Below, piece after piece: positions 25,901 to 33,191 of a stretch of DNA of 64,000 nucleotides (position 1 is its first letter; every line of letters begins with the position of its first letter). Made by a program: the position numbers and the translations under genes. The stretch is from Fibrivirga algicola (lineage in GTDB: Bacteria; Bacteroidota; Bacteroidia; Cytophagales; Spirosomataceae): the NCBI RefSeq assembly GCF_011742925.1, contig NZ_WAEL01000001.1, forward strand, positions 744,001-808,000, read 5' to 3'. The notes below the pieces were generated by a model. The model was given only the letters and a program-made list of their open reading frames with translations, ran no database searches and was not told the origin of the DNA.

Positions 25901-26770
25901 AGGGGCTAATTCAGAGGAAGCATAATGCTTGGCACTGAATAAATCATTCTCAATAAACAGATAAGGAACGCCCATGTAGAGCATAACCCCCCGTAGCATC
26001 AGTAGATACCCACTGAGCCAGAGAAGTCCCACTTCATAACGACGTACCTGGGCGCACCAGCGCAAACGACGAATCACATAAAGGCCCAGAAACAACACAC
26101 CCAGCGTAGCCAGAATGACTGTGTTGACAGGGGTATACCGGTTGCGAAATGGATCTACTTTCGGCGGAGTAACCGAAAACAGGAAGACTGGCGTCGCATC
26201 ATAAATGTTTTGATAGGCCGCTCCCTTAGTAGTCGTTAGGGACTGAGGATCAAGCGAAAACAACGCTGGGTTATACCCTGACTGAAGAAATGAATTAGTT
26301 GTCGTATACCGCCGATACACGACAATTAGCGAGAACACATCAAGCGTGTCTTTTTTTCGAAACGTCCGGTTATGACTGACAATAAAACGCCCCTGATCAA
26401 AGTCGACCAGCTTAGGGTAACGAATCGCGACAATACGATTGAAGTCAGGAATGAATCGATTATCTGACCAATATAGCAGACGCTTATTTTTAAAGATAAA
26501 ATAGGGGTAATTGGACGGGTAATTCAGAGAATTAAACGTGTAATTGGGGAGGGTGGCCAGCCGGGCGGTCAGTTGACTTAACTCTTTAAGGCTCTGTTTT
26601 GATTCTGATTTAATCCGATTCTGAATAGAAGCGACGTACTGCTCGTCTGTCGCGCCGGGCGCGTTGTTTTCCAAAAAAGTATAGCAAAGCGCTGACATGC
26701 AGAAGGCGACGATTGCTAACAGTAAGAAAATATGACGTTCTATGAAAACCACGGGTGTATGCAAAGACAA
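23000..26770 (-). CDS. Very large NtrY-like membrane sensor histidine kinase
   Basis: The 1256-residue product has an N-terminal membrane helix (about 10-28), an extracytoplasmic segment, and a cluster of about six helices (about 220-460). A second large periplasmic segment (about 480-735) precedes helices near 740-767 and 783-800, a further sensor segment, and a helix near 943-963. HAMP, HisKA (AHEIKNPLTPMKLTLQQL, His near 1040) and HATPase_c (NLIINGIQSVPPD, DNGQGISE, GGTGIGLAISKRG) domains complete it. The H-box is of the NtrY/NtrB kind. No response regulator is adjacent. No ATG fits the N-terminus: the frame opens with TTG 26770, and GTG 26752 is a good alternative because a TGTCTTTG element lies just before it. 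Confidence 0.9.
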   Translation of the reverse strand: MSLHTPVVFIERHIFLLLAIVAFCMSALCYTFLENNAPGATDEQYVASIQNRIKSESKQSLKELSQLTARLATLPNYTFNSLNYPSNYPYFIFKNKRLLYWSDNRFIPDFNRIVAIRYPKLVDFDQGRFIVSHNRTFRKKDTLDVFSLIVVYRRYTTTNSFLQSGYNPALFSLDPQSLTTTKGAAYQNIYDATPVFLFSVTPPKVDPFRNRYTPVNTVILATLGVLFLGLYVIRRLRWCAQVRRYEVGLLWLSGYLLMLRGVMLYMGVPYLFIENDLFSAKHYASSELAPSLGDLMLNGIALMAVAFYLVLNFYRSRTYGLLISQPPVVWRVVSVCLVFASNLVYFACFNQLNALYEKSQYTLNLALTLDISALKIASLLFFIILSVIYFLVQHILVSLFIRLNRRLLKGTSLFLIGTLISLVFLVLASDQLEPLYLLNTVYFGALYLSKFPRLLYTFSYRTSLYFFLGSFICASTAASVVYRQQIREDLFIKRDLGENLLAENDEYGELLLHKAQGFINGDPDIQRAFVTDTLVARRERIQNRIKSLHLDKYFDRYDTEVSSFDVGGTPLDASENATSLSEYVRRFQQKKYKTKYDNLFFINEVGNKFIKEYVNFVNMYAPDSSIIGYVVLDLKLLKETPTLVYPALLFNDRLVQSPKIQQYSHAVYERSPGKSTLRLKHNTGSYNYERKLPQTTLAGHTLYDEGVTIEGFRHLGIRGTNGRTLVVSSPEYSYGNVFANFSFLYLILILSVIGVILLYAVQYGFSRFSLNYSTRIQILLNLAFFLPLLLVVLIILGVISSNYVRNQESNYVSNTKNIAANFQAYLDEHVRQVRSKEAMEQELETIARDADIDINLFDTTGRLYSTTRKLMYESGHLSTYINPLAYIRISEDKENQILLNESLGTKKFSTAYAGIKSFDGQHLMGILSIPYFYAQPELDRQLLEVISSALSVFTALFLLFLVLSYFASSSITKPLWMMTQKIRRTSLDRLNQTIEWHSDDEIGALVKEYNRMLTKLEESKFSLAQSEKQSAWREMAKQVAHEIKNPLTPMKLTLQQLQRTLPGTNPQTDRAVSRTLDSLLDQIDNISDIATSFSDFANMPMPQNELVELTSVVHKAADLYADDKRVFIRRQIAVGPIWIMGDRQLLMRIMTNLIINGIQSVPPDQTPVIDLRLFSTDGNANIEVHDNGQGISESIRSKVFLPNFSTKQGGTGIGLAISKRGIEHAGGSIWFETALDVGTSFFIAIPLANSTKASDN

Positions 26771-26809
26771 ACAGATACTTAGTAGGTAAAACGCCCTAAA
26801 ACCGTGCCA

Positions 26810-27112
26810 TTATTTAATGTCAACGGCGCGGTCAACAATAAATCCGGCACCTTCGTCTGTCTGCTCAAATCCAATTGTAGCGTCCAGAACATAAAGCAGA
26901 TGGCGGCGGTCAATGATTACCCGCACACCATCCACGGCATAGACTTCGTCTGTTGGGCCTGGTATGTCGAAGCCAAGTAGCCAGGATGAGCCACAACCGC
27001 CCCCTTTTACGCCGACTCGAAGGCCATACTCAGCCGGAATTTTTTGCGTTGTAAGCGTGTCAATAATCTGGGCACGGGCTTCGGGGCGAATTTGAACGGG
27101 GGCAATCACCAT
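26810..27112 (-). CDS. HesB/IscA-family protein lacking the C-terminal Cys-Gly-Cys
   Basis: A-type carriers such as IscA and ErpA hold Fe-S clusters through three cysteines. This 100-residue protein keeps the fold, with RVGVKGGGCGSSWLLGFD carrying the first Cys near 40 and DRRHLLYVLDATIGFEQ near 70. It ends GFIVDRAVDIK where the family normally has a NPNxxxxCGCG tail. Two of the three ligand cysteines are therefore missing. The stop is clean and I see no frameshift. It may be a scaffold variant or a protein with another ligand. It is divergent from the neighbouring unknown gene. Confidence 0.85.
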   Translation of the reverse strand: MVIAPVQIRPEARAQIIDTLTTQKIPAEYGLRVGVKGGGCGSSWLLGFDIPGPTDEVYAVDGVRVIIDRRHLLYVLDATIGFEQTDEGAGFIVDRAVDIK

Positions 27113-27167
27113 AAATTGATCGGCGAGTTATGTCTCGGCCAGTTAACTAACACTAAACTACAAAAAA

Positions 27168-27692
27168 ATGAGCGTTCTAAGTGATCTGGTCAAACTTCTT
27201 GTACCAGCAGCCCTTGTTTTGTACGGTATGTACTTAACTGTAAAGCTATTGCTTGAGCGGGAGGCCGCCCGCCATCACAATGAAGTGAAACAGCGATACA
27301 GCGAAAACGTAATCCCCATTCGCTTACAGGCCTACGAGCGGATGGTGCTTTTTCTGGAACGGATCAGCCCCAACAATATGCTGCTTCGCCTGGGCGGTTC
27401 GGCCGATTCGGCCCTCGAACTGCAGCAACTGCTCCTCCGCGATATTCGCGATGAGTACAACCACAATCTGTCGCAGCAGGTGTACATGAGCCAGAACGCC
27501 TGGGATCAGGTGCAGACCGCCATGAATGACGTTACTACCCTGATTAATCAGGCCGGCGGCGACGTGCACCCCGACGCTCCGGCAATCGATCTGTCGAAGC
27601 GGATTTTTGAGCGCATCATTCAACGCGACCGCCAGCCTACTGCCGATGCGTTACGAGTGGTGAAAGAAGAAATTCAGACGATGTTTATGTAG
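27168..27692 (+). CDS. Conserved Bacteroidota membrane-anchored protein of unknown function
   Basis: The 174-residue product has one N-terminal membrane helix (about 8-28, VPAALVLYGMYLTVKLLL) followed by a cytoplasmic helical domain. That domain has conserved-looking blocks IRLQAYERMVLFLERISPNNMLLR (about 48-71) and LLLRDIRDEYNHNLSQQ-type sequence near 90-108. I recognise the pattern from Bacteroidota genomes (DUF7935-like) but know of no function. It is divergent from the IscA-like gene and convergent with the HMG-CoA lyase gene over 31 bases. Confidence 0.75.
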   Translation: MSVLSDLVKLLVPAALVLYGMYLTVKLLLEREAARHHNEVKQRYSENVIPIRLQAYERMVLFLERISPNNMLLRLGGSADSALELQQLLLRDIRDEYNHNLSQQVYMSQNAWDQVQTAMNDVTTLINQAGGDVHPDAPAIDLSKRIFERIIQRDRQPTADALRVVKEEIQTMFM

Positions 27693-27723
27693 GCCGAGGC
27701 TCGAAAAGGAACCACGATCCTGC

Positions 27724-28566
27724 CTACAAAAGCTCGTGCGAGAGTTGGACGGCCGCCGCAAACGCGGCCATGTCCAAACCGGTCCTGACGCCTAACGTAC
27801 CCAGCGTGGCCACGATTTCTTCGGTGGGCAAGTTACCTGTCAGCGAATCGGCAGCCATTGGGCAACCACCAAGCCCGCCAATGGCCCCATCAATGCGGCG
27901 TACCCCCGCTTGCACGGCGGCCCGTACCTTGGCGGGCGCTTCACCGGGTAAGGCATGCAGGTGCGCCCCAAACGAATAATGTGGAAATGCATCGGCCAGG
28001 TGGTTGAACAGCGTTTCGATGGCATCGGGTGTGGCGGTCCCCACTGTGTCGGAAGGCACGATATGCCGAATAGCAAGGTCGGCCAGCCGGTTGGTATACT
28101 CGATCACCAGCTCGGGGCTGTAGGCATCGCCATACGGGTTACCGAAGCCCATCGATAGGTAAACCACCAACTCTTTATCGGCATCCTGACAAAGGCGCTG
28201 CATTGCTGCCACATCGGTCAGGGCCTCCTGAATGGATTTGTTGGTGTTGCGCTGCTGAAACGTTTCAGATACCGACAGTGGAAAACCAACGTACCTGATC
28301 GCTTCGTACCCAACCGCCTGCTCGGCGCCGCGCTGGTTGGCCACTATGGCCAGCAGCTTCGTTTGGGTGTTGGTCAGGTCCAGACCAGCCAGCACGTCGG
28401 CGGTGTCCTGCATCTGCGGCACTGCTTTCGGCGACACGAACGAGCCAAAATCGAGCGTGTCGAACCCAACTTGCAACAGGGCGTTGAGGTATCGAATCTT
28501 ATCCGCCGTAGGAATAAACCGCGTCAGGCCCTGCATCGCGTCGCGCGGGCATTCGGTAATGGTCAT
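27724..28566 (-). CDS. Hydroxymethylglutaryl-CoA lyase-like protein
   Basis: HMG-CoA lyase splits HMG-CoA to acetyl-CoA and acetoacetate in leucine and ketone-body metabolism. The 280-residue HMGL-like TIM barrel starts at ATG 28566 with TITECPRDAMQG, the metal-binding first strand. FGSFVSPKAVPQM lies near 45, AHLHALPGEA near 195, and the family signature GLGGCPMA...GNLPTEE near 235-250. A longer TTG start at 28638 is less likely because it adds residues before the first barrel strand. It lies about 100 bases downstream of mnmA, so the two may be cotranscribed. Confidence 0.88.
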   Translation of the reverse strand: MTITECPRDAMQGLTRFIPTADKIRYLNALLQVGFDTLDFGSFVSPKAVPQMQDTADVLAGLDLTNTQTKLLAIVANQRGAEQAVGYEAIRYVGFPLSVSETFQQRNTNKSIQEALTDVAAMQRLCQDADKELVVYLSMGFGNPYGDAYSPELVIEYTNRLADLAIRHIVPSDTVGTATPDAIETLFNHLADAFPHYSFGAHLHALPGEAPAKVRAAVQAGVRRIDGAIGGLGGCPMAADSLTGNLPTEEIVATLGTLGVRTGLDMAAFAAAVQLSHELL

Positions 28567-28665
28567 AGGGGTGAACAAGTGGTAGAGTAACGGGTGAACG
28601 AGCGTTTTGCCATCAGCCGTGCATTCCGGTGTAAGCAACTCTCACTCGTTCACGCTATCGCTCCT

Positions 28666-29790
28666 TTACTGGTTGAAACTCTTCATGATCCAGCCGCCGC
28701 CCACCACGTCGTCGCCTTCGTAGAAAACGGCCGCCTGACCCGGTGCAATGGCCGATACGCCTTCATCGAAACGTACCTCGATCTGGTCGGCCCCGGTCTG
28801 AACGACGGTTGCCAGCGTACCTGGATCTTTGTACCGCACTTTCGTCACTGTCCGAAGCGGCTCCGCAATGCTGGCGTATTTCTGCAGGTTCAGTTTACTT
28901 ACCATCATGCCGTCGCGGTACAGATCTTTGTCGAGTCCCAGAATAACTTCGTTGGTCTCTTTCCGAATCTCGGTAACAAACACCGGATGGCCCAGGGCAA
29001 TGCCCAGCCCTTTCCGCTGACCGATGGTGTAGAACGGATACCCTTCGTGCTTGCCGACTACCTTACCCGACCCCTCCAGAATGAAGTTGCCACCGGCTAC
29101 TTCGGCTTCCAGCGTCGGCACGCGGCGTTTCAGAAATCCCCGGTAATCGTTGTCGGGCACAAAGCAGATTTCGTACGATTCTGACTTGGTTACCAGTTCA
29201 ATGAAGCCCCGGTCGGTAGCCATTTGCCGAATCTCTGATTTTCTTAAATGCCCCAGCGGTAGTTTTGTCCGCGCCAGGCTTTCCTGCGACACGCCCCAGA
29301 GCACATACGACTGGTCCTTCAGCGTATCTACGCCTTTCGAGATGACGTACCTGCCATTCGATGGTCCCTCGGCCGTATCCTGCCGGATGTGCGCGTAGTG
29401 GCCGGTGGCAATATGCTCGCAATCGAGGCGGTCGGCGCGGCGGAGAAGTGCGTCCCACTTAATGTGCGTATTGCACAGTACGCAGGGGTTCGGCGTGCGT
29501 CCTTCCAGGTATTCACCCGTGAAGTGATCGATCACGGCGTCGCCGAATTCGTTGCGGATGTCGAGAATGTAATGGGGAAAACCGAGGCTTACCGAAATGT
29601 TGCGGGCGTCGTTGATGGAGTCGAGGCTACAGCAGCCGGTCTCTTTTTTGGTCCCGCCCGACGAGGCGTAGTCCCAGGTTTTCATGGTCATGCCAATGAC
29701 CTCATAACCTTCTTCGTGCAGCATCACCGCTGCCAGCGAAGAGTCGATCCCGCCGCTCATCGCGACCAGGATTCGTCCGTGTTTGCTCAT
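28666..29790 (-). CDS. mnmA: tRNA-specific 2-thiouridylase MnmA
   Basis: MnmA adds sulfur to U34 of the tRNAs for Lys, Glu and Gln. The 374-residue product has the PP-loop AMSGGIDSSLAA near 9-20, the catalytic pair Cys in TPNPCVLCN near 104 and Cys in SYEICFVPDND near 203, and GQRKGLGI near 255. The C-terminal beta-barrel is complete. The Met-rich segment GMTMKTWDY near 33 is as in bacterial MnmA. Confidence 0.95.
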   Translation of the reverse strand: MSKHGRILVAMSGGIDSSLAAVMLHEEGYEVIGMTMKTWDYASSGGTKKETGCCSLDSINDARNISVSLGFPHYILDIRNEFGDAVIDHFTGEYLEGRTPNPCVLCNTHIKWDALLRRADRLDCEHIATGHYAHIRQDTAEGPSNGRYVISKGVDTLKDQSYVLWGVSQESLARTKLPLGHLRKSEIRQMATDRGFIELVTKSESYEICFVPDNDYRGFLKRRVPTLEAEVAGGNFILEGSGKVVGKHEGYPFYTIGQRKGLGIALGHPVFVTEIRKETNEVILGLDKDLYRDGMMVSKLNLQKYASIAEPLRTVTKVRYKDPGTLATVVQTGADQIEVRFDEGVSAIAPGQAAVFYEGDDVVGGGWIMKSFNQ

Positions 29791-30032
29791 GGTATCTGAC
29801 CGGATTCAAAGTCCGGCGATAGTACTGGTTTGTCTGTTTAGCCACCCAGGCCTATGTTAACTGGCGTGAAATTACTTAACGAATGCCGAAGCGTGAATAG
29901 TTTCGATCAATCACCGGATGAGGCGCGGTTTGGAGTTTTTGCCGTTAAAATCACGAGCACCCTCTGAGTATGTCAGTATTGCGTCTGACCTTTGCCAGTG
30001 AACCCGTTTTACGGAGTACCCTTACAATAGCT

Positions 30033-30875
30033 ATGAGAATATACCGCACCGCCAACGGCATCGTCCTTGAATCAGAAGGGCAGTTTAAACAGATCAAGTC
30101 AACCGATTGGGACGCTTACATCAACCGGGATACGTTATTTGACGACGCAACTGCCGATTTCAACAGTGACGATGCCGTACTGAAAAACGCCGACTGGCTG
30201 ACCACCATACAGCCTATCCTGCCGCCCATTCAGAGTCAGGAAGTGTGGGCGTCGGGGGTAACGTACCTGCGCAGCCGCGATGCCCGGATGGACGAGTCGA
30301 AAGTAGCGGGAGGCGATACTTTTTACGATAAAGTATACGATGCCGAGCGGCCCGAACTGTTTTTCAAAGCATCGGCCCGGCGCACGGTAGGTACCAACGA
30401 TTCGGTCCGAATTCGGAAAGACTCGACCTGGGACGTACCCGAACCTGAATTGACGCTGTTTATTACCTCGTCGGGCAAGATCGTTGGCTACACGGCTGGC
30501 AACGACATGAGTTCGCGGAGTATTGAAGGTGAAAACCCGCTGTACCTGCCGCAGGCAAAGAGCTACGACCGTTGTGCCAGTCTTGGTCCCTGCCTCTACG
30601 TACCCGGTCAGCCAATTGCGCCCGAAACGCTGATCAGTTTGGTCATTGAACGGGCAGGTGAGGTGGCCTTTTCGCAAAGCATCCAGATCAATCAGATGAA
30701 GCGTAGCCACACCGAATTGGTATCGTTTCTGTTTCGCGAGTGCAGTTTTCCCGATGGTGTTTTTCTGATGACGGGTACGGGTATTGTTCCACCTAATACC
30801 TTTACGCTTCAATCAGACGATCGAATCACCATCACCATCGAGGGCATTGGTGCCTTAACGAACTGGGTTGAATAA
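30033..30875 (+). CDS. FAH-family dehydratase, probably 2-keto-3-deoxy-pentonate dehydratase
   Basis: The 280-residue product has a fumarylacetoacetate hydrolase fold with [20 protein letters not shown] near 70, [13 protein letters not shown] near 102 and the metal-binding [27 protein letters not shown]-type region near 140 (E, E, D ligands). The TYLRSRDAR and [11 protein letters not shown] blocks fit 2-keto-3-deoxy-L-arabinonate or D-xylonate dehydratases better than fumarylacetoacetases. The next gene encodes a 2-oxoglutarate semialdehyde-type dehydrogenase, which would use this enzyme's product. I start at ATG 30033, which opens the domain directly. Confidence 0.8.
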   Translation: MRIYRTANGIVLESEGQFKQIKSTDWDAYINRDTLFDDATADFNSDDAVLKNADWLTTIQPILPPIQSQEVWASGVTYLRSRDARMDESKVAGGDTFYDKVYDAERPELFFKASARRTVGTNDSVRIRKDSTWDVPEPELTLFITSSGKIVGYTAGNDMSSRSIEGENPLYLPQAKSYDRCASLGPCLYVPGQPIAPETLISLVIERAGEVAFSQSIQINQMKRSHTELVSFLFRECSFPDGVFLMTGTGIVPPNTFTLQSDDRITITIEGIGALTNWVE

Positions 30876-30965
30876 CTGTAGGGCTGAACCGGGCGTTACC
30901 GCTGGTGCTTCGGTAGAAAATCGCTACAATAACCATCGAAGCTGGCGCTTCATTAATATAATATC

Positions 30966-32486
30966 ATGCAACTGACTGGAAAACAATGGATCGGTGGTGA
31001 GCCATCATGGGAGGGTTTAGAGCAATTTCAGGCGTATACGCCGCACAACAACCAACCAATGGAGACGGTGTTTTATGAAGCCACTGCCGCCGAAATAGAC
31101 CAGGCCGTTAAGCTGGCCGACGAAGCATTCTGGACATACCGGAAAACAAGTGGTGCCCAACGCGCCGCTTTTCTGGAAGCCATTGCCGAAGAAATTCTAG
31201 CGCTGGGTTCGCAGTTGATCGATACCGCTGCGCAGGAATCAGCCCTGCCGGTGCCCCGCCTCGAAGGCGAACGGGGCCGCACGGTGGGACAACTGCGTTT
31301 GTTTGCCGATTTTATTCGCAGCGACGCCTGGATTAATCCGATCAGTAGTCCGCTGCAGGCGGTGAAACAGGCTAACGGCGAGCCAGCCATGCTGCACCAG
31401 ATGCAGATTGCCCTGGGGCCAGTCGCGGTGTTCGGAGCGAGTAACTTCCCGCTGGCCTTTTCGGTAGCGGGTGGCGACACGGCTTCTGCGCTGGCGGCGG
31501 GTTGCCCGGTGGTGTTCAAGGCGCACCCCGCCCACCCAGCTACCTGCGAACTGGTAGGACGTGCCATTAATAGGGCGCTGGAAAAAACAGGCTTGCCTGC
31601 CGGTGTATTTTCACTGATTCAGGGAGCAACCCATCGCGTTGGAGAAGCCCTCGTACAGCATCCGCTCATCAAAGCGGTTGGCTTTACGGGCTCATATCGG
31701 GGTGGGAAAGCCCTGTATGATCTAGCGGTGCGTCGGCCTGAGCCTATTCCTGTTTATGCCGAAATGGGTAGTACAAACCCCGTCTTCTTTTTGCCGGGTG
31801 CCCTCGCCGAGAATAAAGCAGCCCTTGCTACGGGGTTTGCGGCATCAGTAACGCAGGGTGTTGGTCAGTTCTGTACCAATCCGGGACTTTTCGTTGTAGG
31901 AAGTGGCCAAACTGATTTCACGGACGAACTCGATCGCCAGTTGGCGGCAACCAACTGTGGCGCGATGCTGACCGCCGGAATCAAGCAGGCCTACCAGCAG
32001 GGCATCACCCGCCTGCGCGCCATTGCCGATACGACAGCTTCGGCTGGCTGGACAGGCGATGACGTTCAGCCGCACCTGCTGATGACCACCGTTGCCAGCG
32101 CCATGAAATACCCCGAACTGGCCGAGGAAGTGTTTGGCCCGTCGACGGTGGGGATCGTGGCCGAGTCGAAAGCCGAGATTATGGCGTTTGCCCGTAGCCT
32201 GCACGGCCACCTGACCGCCACCATCCACGGCACCGAAGCCGATCTGTCCGACTACGCCGATCTGATCGACGTGCTAAGTATGAAGGTCGGTCGGTTAGTC
32301 TTCAACGGCTTCCCGACGGGCGTTGAAGTGAATCACGCGATGGTGCACGGCGGCCCGTTCCCCGCTACCACCGATAGCCGCAGTACCTCTGTCGGCACCA
32401 CAGCCATCTACCGGTTTACCCGGCCCATCTGCTTCCAGGCATTCCCTGAATCAGCCCTGCCAGGTACGTTGGTGTCAGCATTGTAA
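30966..32486 (+). CDS. Aldehyde dehydrogenase, 2,5-dioxopentanoate (alpha-ketoglutarate semialdehyde) type
   Basis: The 506-residue product is an NAD(P)-dependent aldehyde dehydrogenase. The cofactor segment FGASNFPLAFSVAGGDTASALAAG begins near 157, the catalytic Glu is in YAEMGSTNPVF near 264, and the catalytic Cys is in VGQFCTNPGL near 302. The ASNFPLAFSVAGGDTAS pattern is typical of alpha-ketoglutarate semialdehyde dehydrogenase. Together with the upstream dehydratase it would turn 2-keto-3-deoxy-pentonate into 2-oxoglutarate, the end of the Weimberg-type pentose route. The upstream sugar dehydrogenase and dehydratase are not in the window. Confidence 0.88.
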   Translation: MQLTGKQWIGGEPSWEGLEQFQAYTPHNNQPMETVFYEATAAEIDQAVKLADEAFWTYRKTSGAQRAAFLEAIAEEILALGSQLIDTAAQESALPVPRLEGERGRTVGQLRLFADFIRSDAWINPISSPLQAVKQANGEPAMLHQMQIALGPVAVFGASNFPLAFSVAGGDTASALAAGCPVVFKAHPAHPATCELVGRAINRALEKTGLPAGVFSLIQGATHRVGEALVQHPLIKAVGFTGSYRGGKALYDLAVRRPEPIPVYAEMGSTNPVFFLPGALAENKAALATGFAASVTQGVGQFCTNPGLFVVGSGQTDFTDELDRQLAATNCGAMLTAGIKQAYQQGITRLRAIADTTASAGWTGDDVQPHLLMTTVASAMKYPELAEEVFGPSTVGIVAESKAEIMAFARSLHGHLTATIHGTEADLSDYADLIDVLSMKVGRLVFNGFPTGVEVNHAMVHGGPFPATTDSRSTSVGTTAIYRFTRPICFQAFPESALPGTLVSAL

Positions 32487-32535
32487 CATAGACTTCAGTC
32501 GGGGACTGAGTGTCCCCGACTGAAGTCTATGTTAC
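32483..32535. terminator. Perfect 24-bp palindrome filling the gap between convergent stop codons
   Basis: Arms 32483-32506 and 32512-32535 are perfectly complementary (GTAACATAGACTTCAG and the GC-rich TCGGGGAC) around the five-base loop TGAGT. The left arm contains the ALDH stop and the right arm ends one base before the stop of the opposite lipoprotein gene. There is no T-run. It could act as a bidirectional terminator or as a mobile palindromic unit. Confidence 0.7.
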
Positions 32536-33009
32536 CTAATTCGTTTGTGGCACAAGAGTAAGCGTTACCAGATCGTCGCTACCTTCCCGAATAAAGAGGT
32601 CAACGCTCTTTTCGCGAATGTTGTCGATTTTAGTAGCCCAGTTTAGCGGCTTTTTAAAGTCAGCCGTTTCCGACACAATCAGGTCGTTGGTTGTATTATC
32701 GATCTTGTAAAACAGGGCCTGGGGTTTAGCCTCACCCAGTAGCTGCACCTCAAACCGGTTATCGGTCAGAAACCGGAGCCATTCCACTTCCATATCGACT
32801 TCGCCAACCTGCTGAACACCGCGTTCGTAATATACGCTGTTGTTTTGACTGGCTTTGGCAACCACCCATTTGGGCTGGGCTGTCAGCCATTGGCGTGCCT
32901 GTCGTGCTTGCGCCGTTTCGGTTGGTGCCGCAGGATCAACGGTCGTTTTAGTACAGGCTGACAACAGGGTGATCAGCATAAAGCAGAGGGAAAATAGGAG
33001 TCTGGTCAT
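32536..33009 (-). CDS. Lipoprotein of unknown function
   Basis: The 157-residue product has a lipoprotein signal with lipobox LSAC, Cys near residue 19. The rest has alternating strands (VEVDMEVEWLRFLTDNRFEVQLL-like, then ALFYKIDNTTNDLIVSE), which suggests a small beta-rich lipocalin-like fold. I do not recognise the family. It is convergent with the aldehyde dehydrogenase and divergent from the beta-hexosaminidase. Confidence 0.65.
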   Translation of the reverse strand: MTRLLFSLCFMLITLLSACTKTTVDPAAPTETAQARQARQWLTAQPKWVVAKASQNNSVYYERGVQQVGEVDMEVEWLRFLTDNRFEVQLLGEAKPQALFYKIDNTTNDLIVSETADFKKPLNWATKIDNIREKSVDLFIREGSDDLVTLTLVPQTN

Positions 33010-33191
33010 GGCGTTGGTTTGATTTAACGTTCAGGACAAAGTGCAGGTAGCCCCGCGAAAGGTTGGAAAGCAGTTTCATTAATTTTGATGCTGATTAGTA
33101 GCTCACTAGTAGGGAATAGCCCCTGCATCGCTTTTTGTTAACTTGCGTAGCGTTCCCTGCGAACAACAATGCGCACCTAAACCCAAGCTTC

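Noticed and set aside
28594-29184. 196-codon plus-strand frame opposite mnmA
   Set aside because: mnmA on the minus strand has all catalytic motifs; the antisense product has no recognisable features.
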